Origin: Xestospongia muta
Taxonomy: Eukaryota; Porifera; Demospongiae; Haplosclerida; Petrosiidae
Length of the DNA stretch: 64,000 bases
Direction of reading: 5' to 3'
Assembly: GCA_963693285.1 (NCBI GenBank)
Contig: OY848917.1
Coordinates: 684,501-748,500, forward strand
Part shown: piece by piece, positions 11,445 through 22,000 of the stretch
Layout of the letters: the number at the start of each line of letters is the position of its first letter
How positions within the stretch are numbered: the first letter of the stretch is position 1
The notes under the pieces: model-generated
What the model was told of the DNA's origin: nothing
Databases searched by the model: none
What the model saw: the letters and a program-made list of their open reading frames with translations, nothing else
Made by a program: the position numbers and the translations under genes

Positions 11445-11703
11445 AGTTTGATGTTATAGTTGACACGATCATGTGCCTGTTTTTAATTCATGATATTCAT
11501 GATGACTTAGTTATATAAATGTTGTATTACTAGTCAAAGTCACTCCACATTTTGTTCAGTCATAACATTGTAGTAATGTCATGTCATATATGGCAACAGT
11601 TATTATAGACTAAAGGTAGCTTATGAGTGACATTTTTACGCAATGAACATTGTTTTTCAAGAAAACTAACCTTCAGACTTCTTTCTTCAGCTTAATTCAA
11701 CAG

Positions 11704-11845
11704 GTTCACCATTTTTATCTACACAAATGCAAGCTTTGTTGCTTTTGTGACCACAGCATTCTCTTATCAGATATTCATCATATACTACAGTCCATGATGA
11801 TGGGCAAGTAATTTTAGCTTGTATCATAACTTGAACTGTTGTTCA
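11704..11845 (-). pseudogene. Fragment of a collagen C-terminal domain
   Basis: The minus strand reads TVQVMIQAKITCPSSWTVVY, then continues through YLIRECC to CICVDKNGE. This matches the middle of the family's C-terminal domain. No triple helix, signal peptide or CTGIPCPPY end is present, so it is an isolated exon fragment. Confidence 0.75.
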
Positions 11846-13080
11846 AAAGTTATGACAACTTTAAGCCTGCTTTCTTTTTGAATACCTTTTTTGTACATGT
11901 AAGTAACTATTTTAGTTATGAGGCATTTCTATTAACAAGCTTTGTTATTACTGTGTCTAGCACCATCAAAATGTCAACTATAGCAAGGAAAAATGATAAC
12001 TGAGCCAGAGGAGGTGCATTGTATTTATATTTGTTAATTCAAAAAAGGATGACCATTAGGTGCTGTACTGAAATTCTAAACCTTTTTATAGAAGCACATT
12101 TCCAAAGCTAAAAATCATGTAAGAATTCAGAAAAACTTAGAAATAACATAGAATGAAAGTACCCCTAAGTACCTCCAATCCGAATAAGCTATTAATAAAA
12201 AATGTGCTGATTCAATCACAATCCATTGCACAGACATTGGGAGTATTAGATACATTGTTTCTTCCTCTCCACTTCACAAAAGGTTTTCTGTAAGTATTGC
12301 AAATGATTCTCTGCAGTGTTCTTTGTGGGGGTGTGGCAACTGTTGGCATGCAATAAAGGTTTAATAAATTATTTAAAATTGTATGAATTATTAATATTAT
12401 GCACCGCCTCTGCAATTGACCACACCTACTACTCTGTATGCAATACATAGTTAATTAACTGAAGATATTTAGTACTAAATAATTATTAATAATTAAAGAT
12501 AGTGTTTTTTATGCTCACCTACTTTATCATGACAGTTATCATACATTGTAATGATGCATTTTTGTATTAACCAAACATATTGTTTAAGGTGTTACAATTT
12601 AATCCTAAATGAAAATCTATTGTGATTTTGAGGTGTAATCATAAATGTATGGAATACAAAAATATTTGTTAGCAGTAATGTAAGAATTTATTGAATGAAA
12701 GTTTAGTAAGTGTTGATCCAATAATAATGTAACGAGACATCTTTTGTTAATGATAATGTGTGTGTGTATTCATGTTATCAAGTAAATTTAGTCTTTAATC
12801 AATGACTGGTTAAGTCTACATTATTAAAAGTGAATACAATATTAGTATATATCACTACACTGTAATATACATGTATGTCATTGTCTAATCCCACTAGATA
12901 TATTAGGTATTGATGATATATAATTAATGTCAGCTATGAATGATAGTATTAATTATATTTATAACCATCAAAGTTAGAAAAACTAAAATTATGACTATAT
13001 GAAGTAATTCCGAACACAAAATTATTTACTAAATTAATGACAATACTAGTTATTACATAGTTACTAATAAGGTTTGTTAC
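11846..13080. other. Intergenic with old repeat material, no gene seen
   Basis: A slightly GC-richer block at about 12200-12440 differs from its AT-rich surroundings. A 78-codon minus-strand frame there does not resemble any family I know. A diverged copy of the array's intergenic repeat lies at about 12560-12680. Confidence 0.4.
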
Positions 13081-13108
13081 AAAATTGTATTAAATACAAG
13101 TTGTACAT

Positions 13109-13967
13109 TTACTTAGTACACACAACACAGGTGATATACTTATTAGTAGTATATGGTGGACAAGGAACTCTGGTACATGTAGCAATGACATGATAGAGTG
13201 ATGCACCATTAATATTACCAGCATTACCTAGAATGGGATCACCATCATTATTGATGCAAATGTAGTCTTTGTTGCTGTTGTTGTTGTAGTGTTCATTCAT
13301 CAAATATCCATCATATACTACAGTCCATGTTGGTGGGCAGGTAGTTTTAGCTGGTATCATAACTTGAACAATTTTTAGGGCATATAACATACTTCATATG
13401 GAGCATTATCATCTTGTGATGAACACTAATAATTGGAATCTCATAATCAGTTCCATAAAGAAATGTCTGGTTACCCTTGTAAGTAGTACTGAGATGTATA
13501 AAAATCTTTTTCAGTAAGACAGAGATAGTTAGTTAGCTTTACCTCCAAAGTTAGCATGATATATAGTATGTACTAGCAACTCTTCCTTTATTACCTTGGC
13601 ACCAGTTGTGATATTTGGGCAACTGTCTTTTTCCCAATGAGTATATACGACACCTCCCCTTTGTGGTCCAGGAGGTCCTCTTTTTCCTTGTTCTCTTTTC
13701 TCTCCCCTTCGACCCATTAGTCCGTCTTTTCCATTTTTACCATTACGACCACCATCTCGACCTTGTAATACTTTAATATAAGTATTGTTACCAATCCAGC
13801 CACCTTTAATAGGCATTGGTGATGTTGACTTGTTTGAGATTGCAAATAAAGAACAATAGAATAATTGAAATTGTTAAACATTGTTATATTGATCTACCTT
13901 TATTTGCCACTACTTCATAATACTGAGCAGCAACTAGGACGATGAAAATAATCATAGCTACCTTCAT
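13109..13967 (-). pseudogene. Frameshifted short-chain collagen copy
   Basis: The minus strand keeps a good first exon (13967-13898, MKVAMIIFIVLVAAQ) and most of exon 2 (about 13828-13109). The parts are not in one frame. The predicted splice leaves exon 2 out of phase. The triple helix has lost triplets and its phase (GRDGGRNG, EKREQGKRG). After GGKAN a repeated TAAC inserts four bases and gives a stop where relatives read NYLCLP. A further shift lies before MLYALKIVQ. The usual PCAVCY is changed to PYEVCY. The C-terminal third is still open and ends TCVVCTK. It is either a young pseudogene or a gene with several assembly errors; the first is more likely because there are multiple independent lesions. 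Confidence 0.8.
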
Positions 13968-14058
13968 TGTGACTCTCTGTTGCATATGAGTAACTAGATG
14001 TTGTAATCACTTAACTTTTTAATGAAAGAAATATTTGTAATAGTTACCTTGTCTTCTT

Positions 14059-14085
14059 TCTTTTATAATTGATAGCCTGACCTAT
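14059..14085 (-). promoter_or_regulatory. Promoter relic of the frameshifted collagen copy
   Basis: TATAAAAGA (14067-14059) and ATAGGTCA (14085-14078) sit at the family spacing upstream of the ATG at 13967. Both deviate by one base from the consensus of the live copies. Confidence 0.45.
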
Positions 14086-14704
14086 GGTTTAGACCAATGC
14101 TCATGTTATAGTTGATATAGGCATGTGCTGTACTTATATCTATTATGTTATGCTTTGATGATCTTATGATATAAGTATTGTATTGTATTAAATGATGTCT
14201 TATCATTTAAGACAACAGCAATTATTATAGACTAAAAGTTCATTAGTAATGGCACTTTATGCAGCCAACTTCTTTTTCTGCAAGAACTAGTCTTTCAATT
14301 TCTGTCCTTTTCTCAAATGATTATAGTAAGAGTCAAAGTGAAAGACATTGTCAAGAGACCTTCGTTTCTGTTTAAACTCAATTATAGGTATATTTACCTT
14401 ATTGACCTCGATCAAAGAGATATGAAATTTCCTATTTTAGACCAAATAAATTGTCATTATGCTCTTTCTAAAGATATAGCTTGTTTTCCTTGTATACAAT
14501 ACTTCATACACTGTCTTGATTGGACCACATTGCTTGGTGCTTATATCGACCAGTTATGTATATGCTTAATTCTTTTTTTTATGACAATTTATATTTTGAC
14601 CAAAACAATTTTAATGAATAAAAGCTATTTGTTTTACACATATGATCAATCTATACTATTAATAGTCTTTATAGTTATATAATAAGTAACTCATTATGTT
14701 CAAC

Positions 14705-15559
14705 TTATTTAGTGCAGACAACACATGTTAGGGCTTTCTTTGTGTTGTATGGAGGACAAGGAATTCCTGTACATGTTGCTTTAACAAAATGGAAGACAGA
14801 CTCAATATACGCCACAGCACTACCAGGTATAGCTTCTGGGTCTTTGTCTACACACTCATATATGGCATTTCGATTATTGGTTTCATATGCTGCCATCAGA
14901 TATCCGACATATTCTATAGTCCATGATGACGGGCAGGTAGTTTTAGCTGGTATCATAACTTGAACTGCTTTTGTTGACGTATAACATACTGCACATGGAG
15001 CATCATGATGATCTAAGGATCCAAATGTAGAATCTGTGTACTCGGTTGCACTTATTGTTGAGAAATATTGAGGAGATTTAGGTAAATACTCTGGTATATG
15101 AGGCAGACATAAATAGTTAGCTCCTCCTCCATGTTTTTTGTGTGTGCTTGCAGCCGTTATTCCATTATACACTAATACAGAACCTGTATTGTTTGGACAT
15201 ATGGTACGTCCCCATCGTATATAGACCACACCTCCACTACTTGGTCCAGGAGGCCCTCTTTGTCCTTTTTCTCCTTTGTCTCCTTTTAGACCTGCTACTC
15301 CATCTTGTCCATTGATACCGTCATGACCAGGTGGTCCTTGAAGTCCTGGTAACCCATCTCTTCCATCTCGACCTTGTAATATTTTGATATAAGTCTTGTC
15401 ACCAGTACAGCCACTAGTTAATGCTTTTGTACTATTATCTGTTTAGAGATTTAATAGCTAAGTAATTTCAGATTAAAACTCCTGCTTACTTTCAATGACA
15501 GCTCCTTTACAGAAACTGCTAAAACAAGCAACAATAAGGATGTAAATAATGCCTTTCAT
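14705..15559 (-). CDS. Short-chain collagen C4-like protein, 267 residues
   Basis: The most divergent full-length member, at the right end of the array. Exons on the minus strand: 15559-15490 and 15438-14705 (804 nt, phase-1 junction). The signal peptide is MKGIIYILIVACFSSFC. Residues 46-90 are 15 Gly-X-Y triplets. The C-terminal domain reads VVYIRWGRTICP where the others read [11 protein letters not shown], then GGGANYLCLP, PCAVCY, VQVMIPAKTTCP, YECVDKDPE and CTGIPCPPY, ending TCVVCTK. Its promoter does not share the AAAGGTCA/TATAAAAGG module, and its first exon is unlike the others. It may be regulated differently and may be the older lineage. Confidence 0.9.
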
Positions 15560-15606
15560 TGAAATCTTGTAGGATTGTAGTGCTAAAGTTTACCAATTTG
15601 GTTTTA

Positions 15607-15613
15607 CTTTATA
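15607..15613 (-). promoter_or_regulatory. Possible TATA box of the collagen gene at 14705-15559
   Basis: TATAAAG on the minus strand, about 50 bases upstream of the ATG at 15559. No AGGTCA half-site is adjacent, unlike the other copies. Confidence 0.35.
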
Positions 15614-15628
15614 ACTGTTAGACTTGAC

Positions 15629-15870
15629 TTCACTTGACATTACTTGACATCACTTGATATGCATGTAATTTTACTTGTACTTTAGAGGTATTGTTGTTCC
15701 TTAATTATGTTTTTTTGCTTACCGACCTTCAATAATAATTGTTTTATTGGTTAGACTTGACTTCACTTGACATCACTTGATATGCATGTAACTTTACTTG
15801 TACTTAAGAGGTATTGTTTTTCCTTAATTAGTTTTTTGTTTACCAACTTGCAATATTAATTGTTTTATTG
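15629..15870. repeat. Two tandem copies of a unit of about 123 bp
   Basis: TTAGACTTGACTTCACTTGA starts each copy (about 15629 and 15752). The second copy lacks one short internal repeat of TTGACAT. It lies between the divergently oriented collagen and Ser/Thr-rich genes, so it may overlap both promoters. Confidence 0.7.
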
Positions 15871-16028
15871 GTTAGCTCATCTCTGAAACAGAGTCCATTT
15901 AATAGCATTATCTACAAATCAATGTACCATATTACACATATCTTATTATTATGTATTCCGCGTTTTCTAGTAATGGTTTATGATATTGTATTTACCTCCT
16001 TCTTTATTTGTAGGTGGATGCTCCTTGT

Positions 16029-19000
16029 ATGCTTCGTAAAGGTCTCCCAAGAGCTTTTCCTGGTCTTGAAGAAGTCAAAGAACGTAGCCGAAAAGAAGGA
16101 ACCCAATATCGATCAAGAGTGTTTCAGGCTCCCTACTCACTTTTACAAGGTATCCATAGCCAATATTTGCTCTGTTAAGAATTTCATTGATATTATTACT
16201 GACTAATCTATGTTACTACAATAGTAGATGTATAGCTTTATGTTCTTATTATAAAGATTTTTATGTGTATTTTTATCAATCAGTGTATGGCAAGACATAA
16301 GCATCAAGTAATAGCTCATGTTTTTATTACTTTTAGAGGTTCTCCTTCATATCAATAATCATTCCCTTCCCAGTGGAGGATTTTCAGCACAAAATGTGGA
16401 ACAACAGCAATTCATTCAAACATCTGTAAGATAATTTTATGTTTTTATTCATAATATTAGATACATGTACTTTGTTCACTGATAAGTAAGTATGAAGACA
16501 TAAGCACATATAACTGCAGGCTTTGCTAATGTAAACCAATATGATAGCTTTGAATACAATAGCTCTAAACGAAACCTTTGGGATGACGCCTTAATACAAT
16601 AACTCAAACTATAACATAGTTGATATAATGCTAGTATATATGAAGATATGGTCACTAAGTACATATATACACTTAACTGAATTAGAGAGCAACTATAACA
16701 TTATATATATATATATATATATATGATTATATGTGGATATTTTCATGTCACTATTGTCCTCTCAAAGATGATTTTTTATATATACTAGGACTATTGTCGC
16801 TATCCAACTGAAGGATTTACTATTCCGACGAGTAGTACTGTATCTCATTCAACTCTACCTTACTTTTCTACAAATTTTGGTGGCACGTTTAATCCCTCTC
16901 TGGTAAGTAAATGTAATCTAAACTTTACTGTAATATCTGACACTATATGTGTTTGAACAGGCCAATCCCTTTGGAATGATTGTCTATTACTTTAGGTTAT
17001 TTTTAACCCTCATCTCTCACTGTAACATCTGACACTATATGTGTTTGAACATGCCAATCCCTTTGGAATGATTGTCTATTACTTTAGGTTATTTTTAACC
17101 CTCATCTCTCACTGTAACATCTGACACTATATGTGTTTGAACAGGCCAATCCCTTTGGAATGATTGTCTATTACTTTAGGTTATTTTTAACCCTCATCTC
17201 TCACTGTAACATCTGACACTATATGTGTTTGAACAGGCCAATCCCTTTGGAATGATTGTCTATTACTTTAGGTTATTTTTAACCCTCATCTCTCACTGTA
17301 ACATCTGACACTATATGTGTTTGAACATGCCAATCCCTTTGGAATGATTGTCTATTACTTTAGGTTATTTTTAACCCTCATCTCTCACTGTAACATCTGA
17401 CACTATATGTGTTTGAACATGCCAATCCCTTTGGAATGATTGTCTATTACTTTAGGTTATTTTTAACCCTCATCTCTCACTGTAACATCTGACACTATAT
17501 GTGTTTGAACAGGCCAATCCCTTTGGAATGATTGTCTATTACTTTAGGTTATTTTTAACCCTCATCTCTCACTGTAACATCTGACACTATATGTGTTTGA
17601 ACAGACAAATCCCTTTTAATAATTGTCTATTACTTGTTTGTGTAAAACTAGATTATTTTTAACCCTCACCTTTCACTGCATGAGTGGGGGTTATTGACTT
17701 GCTTTGTATGTGTGTTTCACAGACATACAGAGTCTTAAAGAACAGCCATTAGTAAGGCAAAACTGTTTATGCCACACCCATTTCAGTTAAACTAATGTCA
17801 ATTGTCATCACTTGTGATCTAGCTTCCAGCATTACTTGCATATTTTCAGAAATACTATACTACTATATTTGTTTGAAACAACAGCGTTATCCAGCAAGTT
17901 TCATGCTATGGCAATGATCATTACCATTACATAGAAATTTGCTGAATAAAATATAAGGCTAACTAATGTTATGATATCATACTAATACTATTACTATATA
18001 AAGATAATACTATTACTACATAAAGACAGTACTTCTTACTATTACTACATATTCTAAGAATATACATGTAATAAGAATGTTCATTATTATTTGTACTATG
18101 TACATGTTTTTAGATAACAGGAAATAGCTTATTGAAATACCTTTGATTAAATCAACTTAAGTTGACATTCCAATTATTAGTTCTGATATTAGTGTTACTT
18201 GGAGCTTCAAGCTAACTATATTTATACTATATAGTATTATTCTTGATTGTCAAAGGCAGTACAGTTATAGGATTATCACAATACACTGTACGTAATTAAG
18301 GGGTAATTTGTGTTTTCTTATAACTGACAACTTCAAAATGTAGCAGTGGTCTCAATACTTAAAAGGTTGTAGCTATCCACACCTTTATGTATCTCTGTCA
18401 AAAAATGGTCATGAGGAATCAGGAACCAAAATACATTTATCAATATTTCCTTGATGTAGTATTTTGTCTAGAGTGTACGTGTGTTTAATGAAGACTAACT
18501 AATCATTTGTTATTACTGGCAATGCAAATCTGTTTATGTATGCTAATAGTGGCGACCATTGAGTTTAATTTAATAGTAGCGGCCATTGATGTTAGCCTAA
18601 TAATAGTGACTACTGAGTTTAGTAATGGCCATTGAGTTCAACATAACTATATTAGATGTCTTGTCTTTAGTAGTGGCCACTGAGTTTAATCTAACTATAT
18701 TAGATGTCTTGTCTTTAGTAGTGGCCACTGAGTTTAATCTAACTACATTAGATGTCCTGTCTTTAGTAGTGGCCACTGAGTTGAACCTAACTACATTAGA
18801 TGTCCTGTCTTTAGTAATGACCACTGAGTTTAACCTAACTACATTTAGATATCTTGTCTTTAGTAGTGGCCATTGAGTTTAATCTAACTACATTAGATGT
18901 CCTGTCTTTAGTAATGACCACTGAGTTGAATCTAACTACATTAGATGTCCTGTCTTTAGTAATGACCACTGAGTTAACCTAACTACATTAGATGTCCTGT

Positions 19001-22000
19001 CTTTAGTAATGACCACTGAGTTTAACCTAACTACATTAGATGTCCTGTCTTTAGTAGTGGCCATTGAGTTTAACCTAACTACATTAGATGTCCTGTCTTT
19101 AGTAGTGGCCACCGAGTTAACCTAACTACATTAGATATTATAGCTTTATATACTATAGTACATGTATTATATAATTTCTTTCTAATCATTAGGTCAAACT
19201 TGAGTATGGTACATTACAGCAACCAAGTCCACCCAATTCAGAGTTCATGAGTGCCAATGGAGAACAATACTTGACACCACATTCACAGGTATAACAACAG
19301 AGCACATTACCTTTACATATATTATATGAAATCATAACTATTTAAACAATGGGAAAAGATTTAGTAGGTGTATTGATTACTGTATAGATGACTACACACA
19401 TAGTATACTCATGATATGGCTAATTAAATTCATTAGTTGTGGAGTTCAGTTCTCACGTTTCGTACCATGACTTCTACTATACTTTGTACTATATGATCAT
19501 TTCAATGGTATGGTATGATACAATGTGGGTTGATATTGCCTTTGTTCCATATTTATATACTCCCTTTTAAATAAAATTAGAACCAACCTTTCTTTCCTGT
19601 TTTAATGTCACTTTCTCTGATAGACTGGTTACCACCCACCTACCTCCGATATTGATCTGATGGCCCAGGCTATTGTGGATGAGAGCATGGAGACTCAACG
19701 GTTACCTACTACTACCTCTACTAATGGGTGGCCCTATACACCACCGGCTTCTACAGCTACAGGAATGCTAACAGTAAGATTGCATATAATATAGTAGATT
19801 GTATATTACTTTAGTTAAGCCACACCCATATATTCTAACATGTTTTTGGCTGGCTTTTAATTTTTTACATTAATTTAAAATGGTGGACAGGAAGTGATCA
19901 TTGAGATAAAAAAATCCCTACATTTAATGTAAACTATTCATGTTTACAAAAATGATGTATATAATATATTTGCTTTAATGTATTTCCTTATGGAAAACTA
20001 ACTTTTAAAATGTTCAAGGTATAATTATGAGAGCGCTTTTTCTATTGCTCATAAACAGATCCCTTTTTTATATGGAATACATTCTGGTTTTCAAACTCTT
20101 AGCATCTAAATTTGGGACATGGCTAATTTTCAAAAGTGATGGTTGTCACATGCATTAAACACACTATTAATTATGTTCACTCATTTTAGTAATTTCAATG
20201 ATCACTGACTTTATAGATGCTATAAATTAAGTAGCACAAATGAATTAAGTCAAATTAGGCATGTCGTGGAAATTTGGTAAAATAAATTGTTAAATTAAAT
20301 AGACACAGTTAGTAGTAGGCTTAAGTATTTATCCCCATGGCATTAAATATTTCCTCCAAACATGAATTGTATGACTATAAAGGTTTGATGTACTAGTTGT
20401 TAAAGAAAATTGGATAATTACGTAAAATTTAGTTTTTGTAGTTAAAGAGCATATTTAGAATGGTTAGTGTTACCACTGACAATATTTTTCAAATTGAGTT
20501 ATGTTAAAGAGATAACTTTTTGAGCAAAGAGATAATAGATTAATAAAGATAACTGGAAATTCATGAATAAATAGTCTACAGGTATTAATTCTCAAACAAA
20601 TACAGTATCAAAGCTTCTTATATGGCAAAGACAAGCTCTGGAGATTATTATATAAACAATATAAATTCAGTGTTACTAAACAGATTTATTGTTAACTAAC
20701 GATCTTTTTAGTAAGTACGTTTCTTCACTATAGTACAAACAGCTGACTTTCCCTGGAGTAAAAGCTAATGATTTTGATAAACGAACATGAACATAATAGT
20801 GAATTATTATGTAACTGCCTGTAAGATTTAAATTGCTTCAAAGTATCACAAGTCAGCTCAAAAATGCATTGCTCAATGTTATTCCATTTAATGGCAATGT
20901 TGGTCACTAAGGTGACAACCACGAAGCTGTCATTCAAAATAGTTAACTAATGATCCATTTAGTGAGTGCATTTCTTCACTATAAGTACAAATAGCTGACT
21001 TTCCCTGGAATAAAAGCTAATGATTTTGATAAACAAACATGAACATAATAGTGAGTTATTATGTAACTGTCTGTAAGATTTAAATTGCTTTAAAGTATCA
21101 CAAGTCAGCTCAAAAATGCATTGCTCGATATTATCCCATTTAATGGCAATGTTGGTCACTAAGGTGACAACCACAAAGCTGTTGTTCAAAATAGTTAACT
21201 AATGATCCATTTAGTGAGTGCATTTCTTCACTATAAGTACAAATAGCTGACTTTCCCTGGAGTAAAAGCTAATGATTTTGATAAACGAACATGAACATAA
21301 TAGTGAGTTATTATGTAACTGTCTGTAAGATTTGAACTGCTTCAAAGTATCACAAGTCAGCTCAAAAATGAATTGCTCGATATTATCCCATTTAATGGCA
21401 ATGTTGGTCACTAAGGTGACAACCACAAAGCTGTCCTTCTAAAAAATAGAATTAATATATATACAAGCACATTTCATGATATAAATACTCATACTTATAC
21501 ATACAGTCTTCTTGGTTGTTAAGAACAGTATAGAAGAACTTATTGGTGATGAATATAATTTGAATGTTTTAATGAATTATATATCCATGCTAACTGTAAA
21601 CATGAGAAGCAATGCTATACAAATTGGTATGGAATCTTTGATGCCTTTCCTTCATCTGTGTTTACAAACTGTCTTTGTCATAGACAATGACGTCAATAAA
21701 CATCTAATTGTACTATAAATTCCTCCATATACATTTATAATTACAGTTTTATTGCCCAATATTTATGATATTCTTAGTAAATAGGAAATACAATATATGC
21801 AGCTGTACCCATACAATATGCAGCATTGCAGCTGTACCTATACAATATATGCAGCTGTACCTATACTGGTTGTTATGTACACTTTGTTACTAACTTTTTT
21901 CTCAGATTTCACCAAATTCTGTTGTGGTAGATGATGTCACTAATGGCTTTATGGGTTCTCCTGGTCAAACTGTAGCAGGCTATCATCATTCTCCAGTGTC

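Noticed and set aside
12212..12448. 78-codon minus-strand frame in a GC-richer block
   Set aside because: No recognisable domain, no splice partner, and no second copy to test conservation.
14317..14682. 121-codon open frame on the plus strand
   Set aside because: The homologous spacer at about 780-1080 is full of stops in this frame. It is the duplicated upstream region of collagen genes, not a coding region.
16014..16149. First exon of the Ser/Thr-rich gene read as part of a SMAD, GATA, Runt or nuclear-receptor domain
   Set aside because: Residue patterns such as KGLPRAF and KEGTQYRSR recall these families only superficially. Key zinc-binding or core residues are absent.
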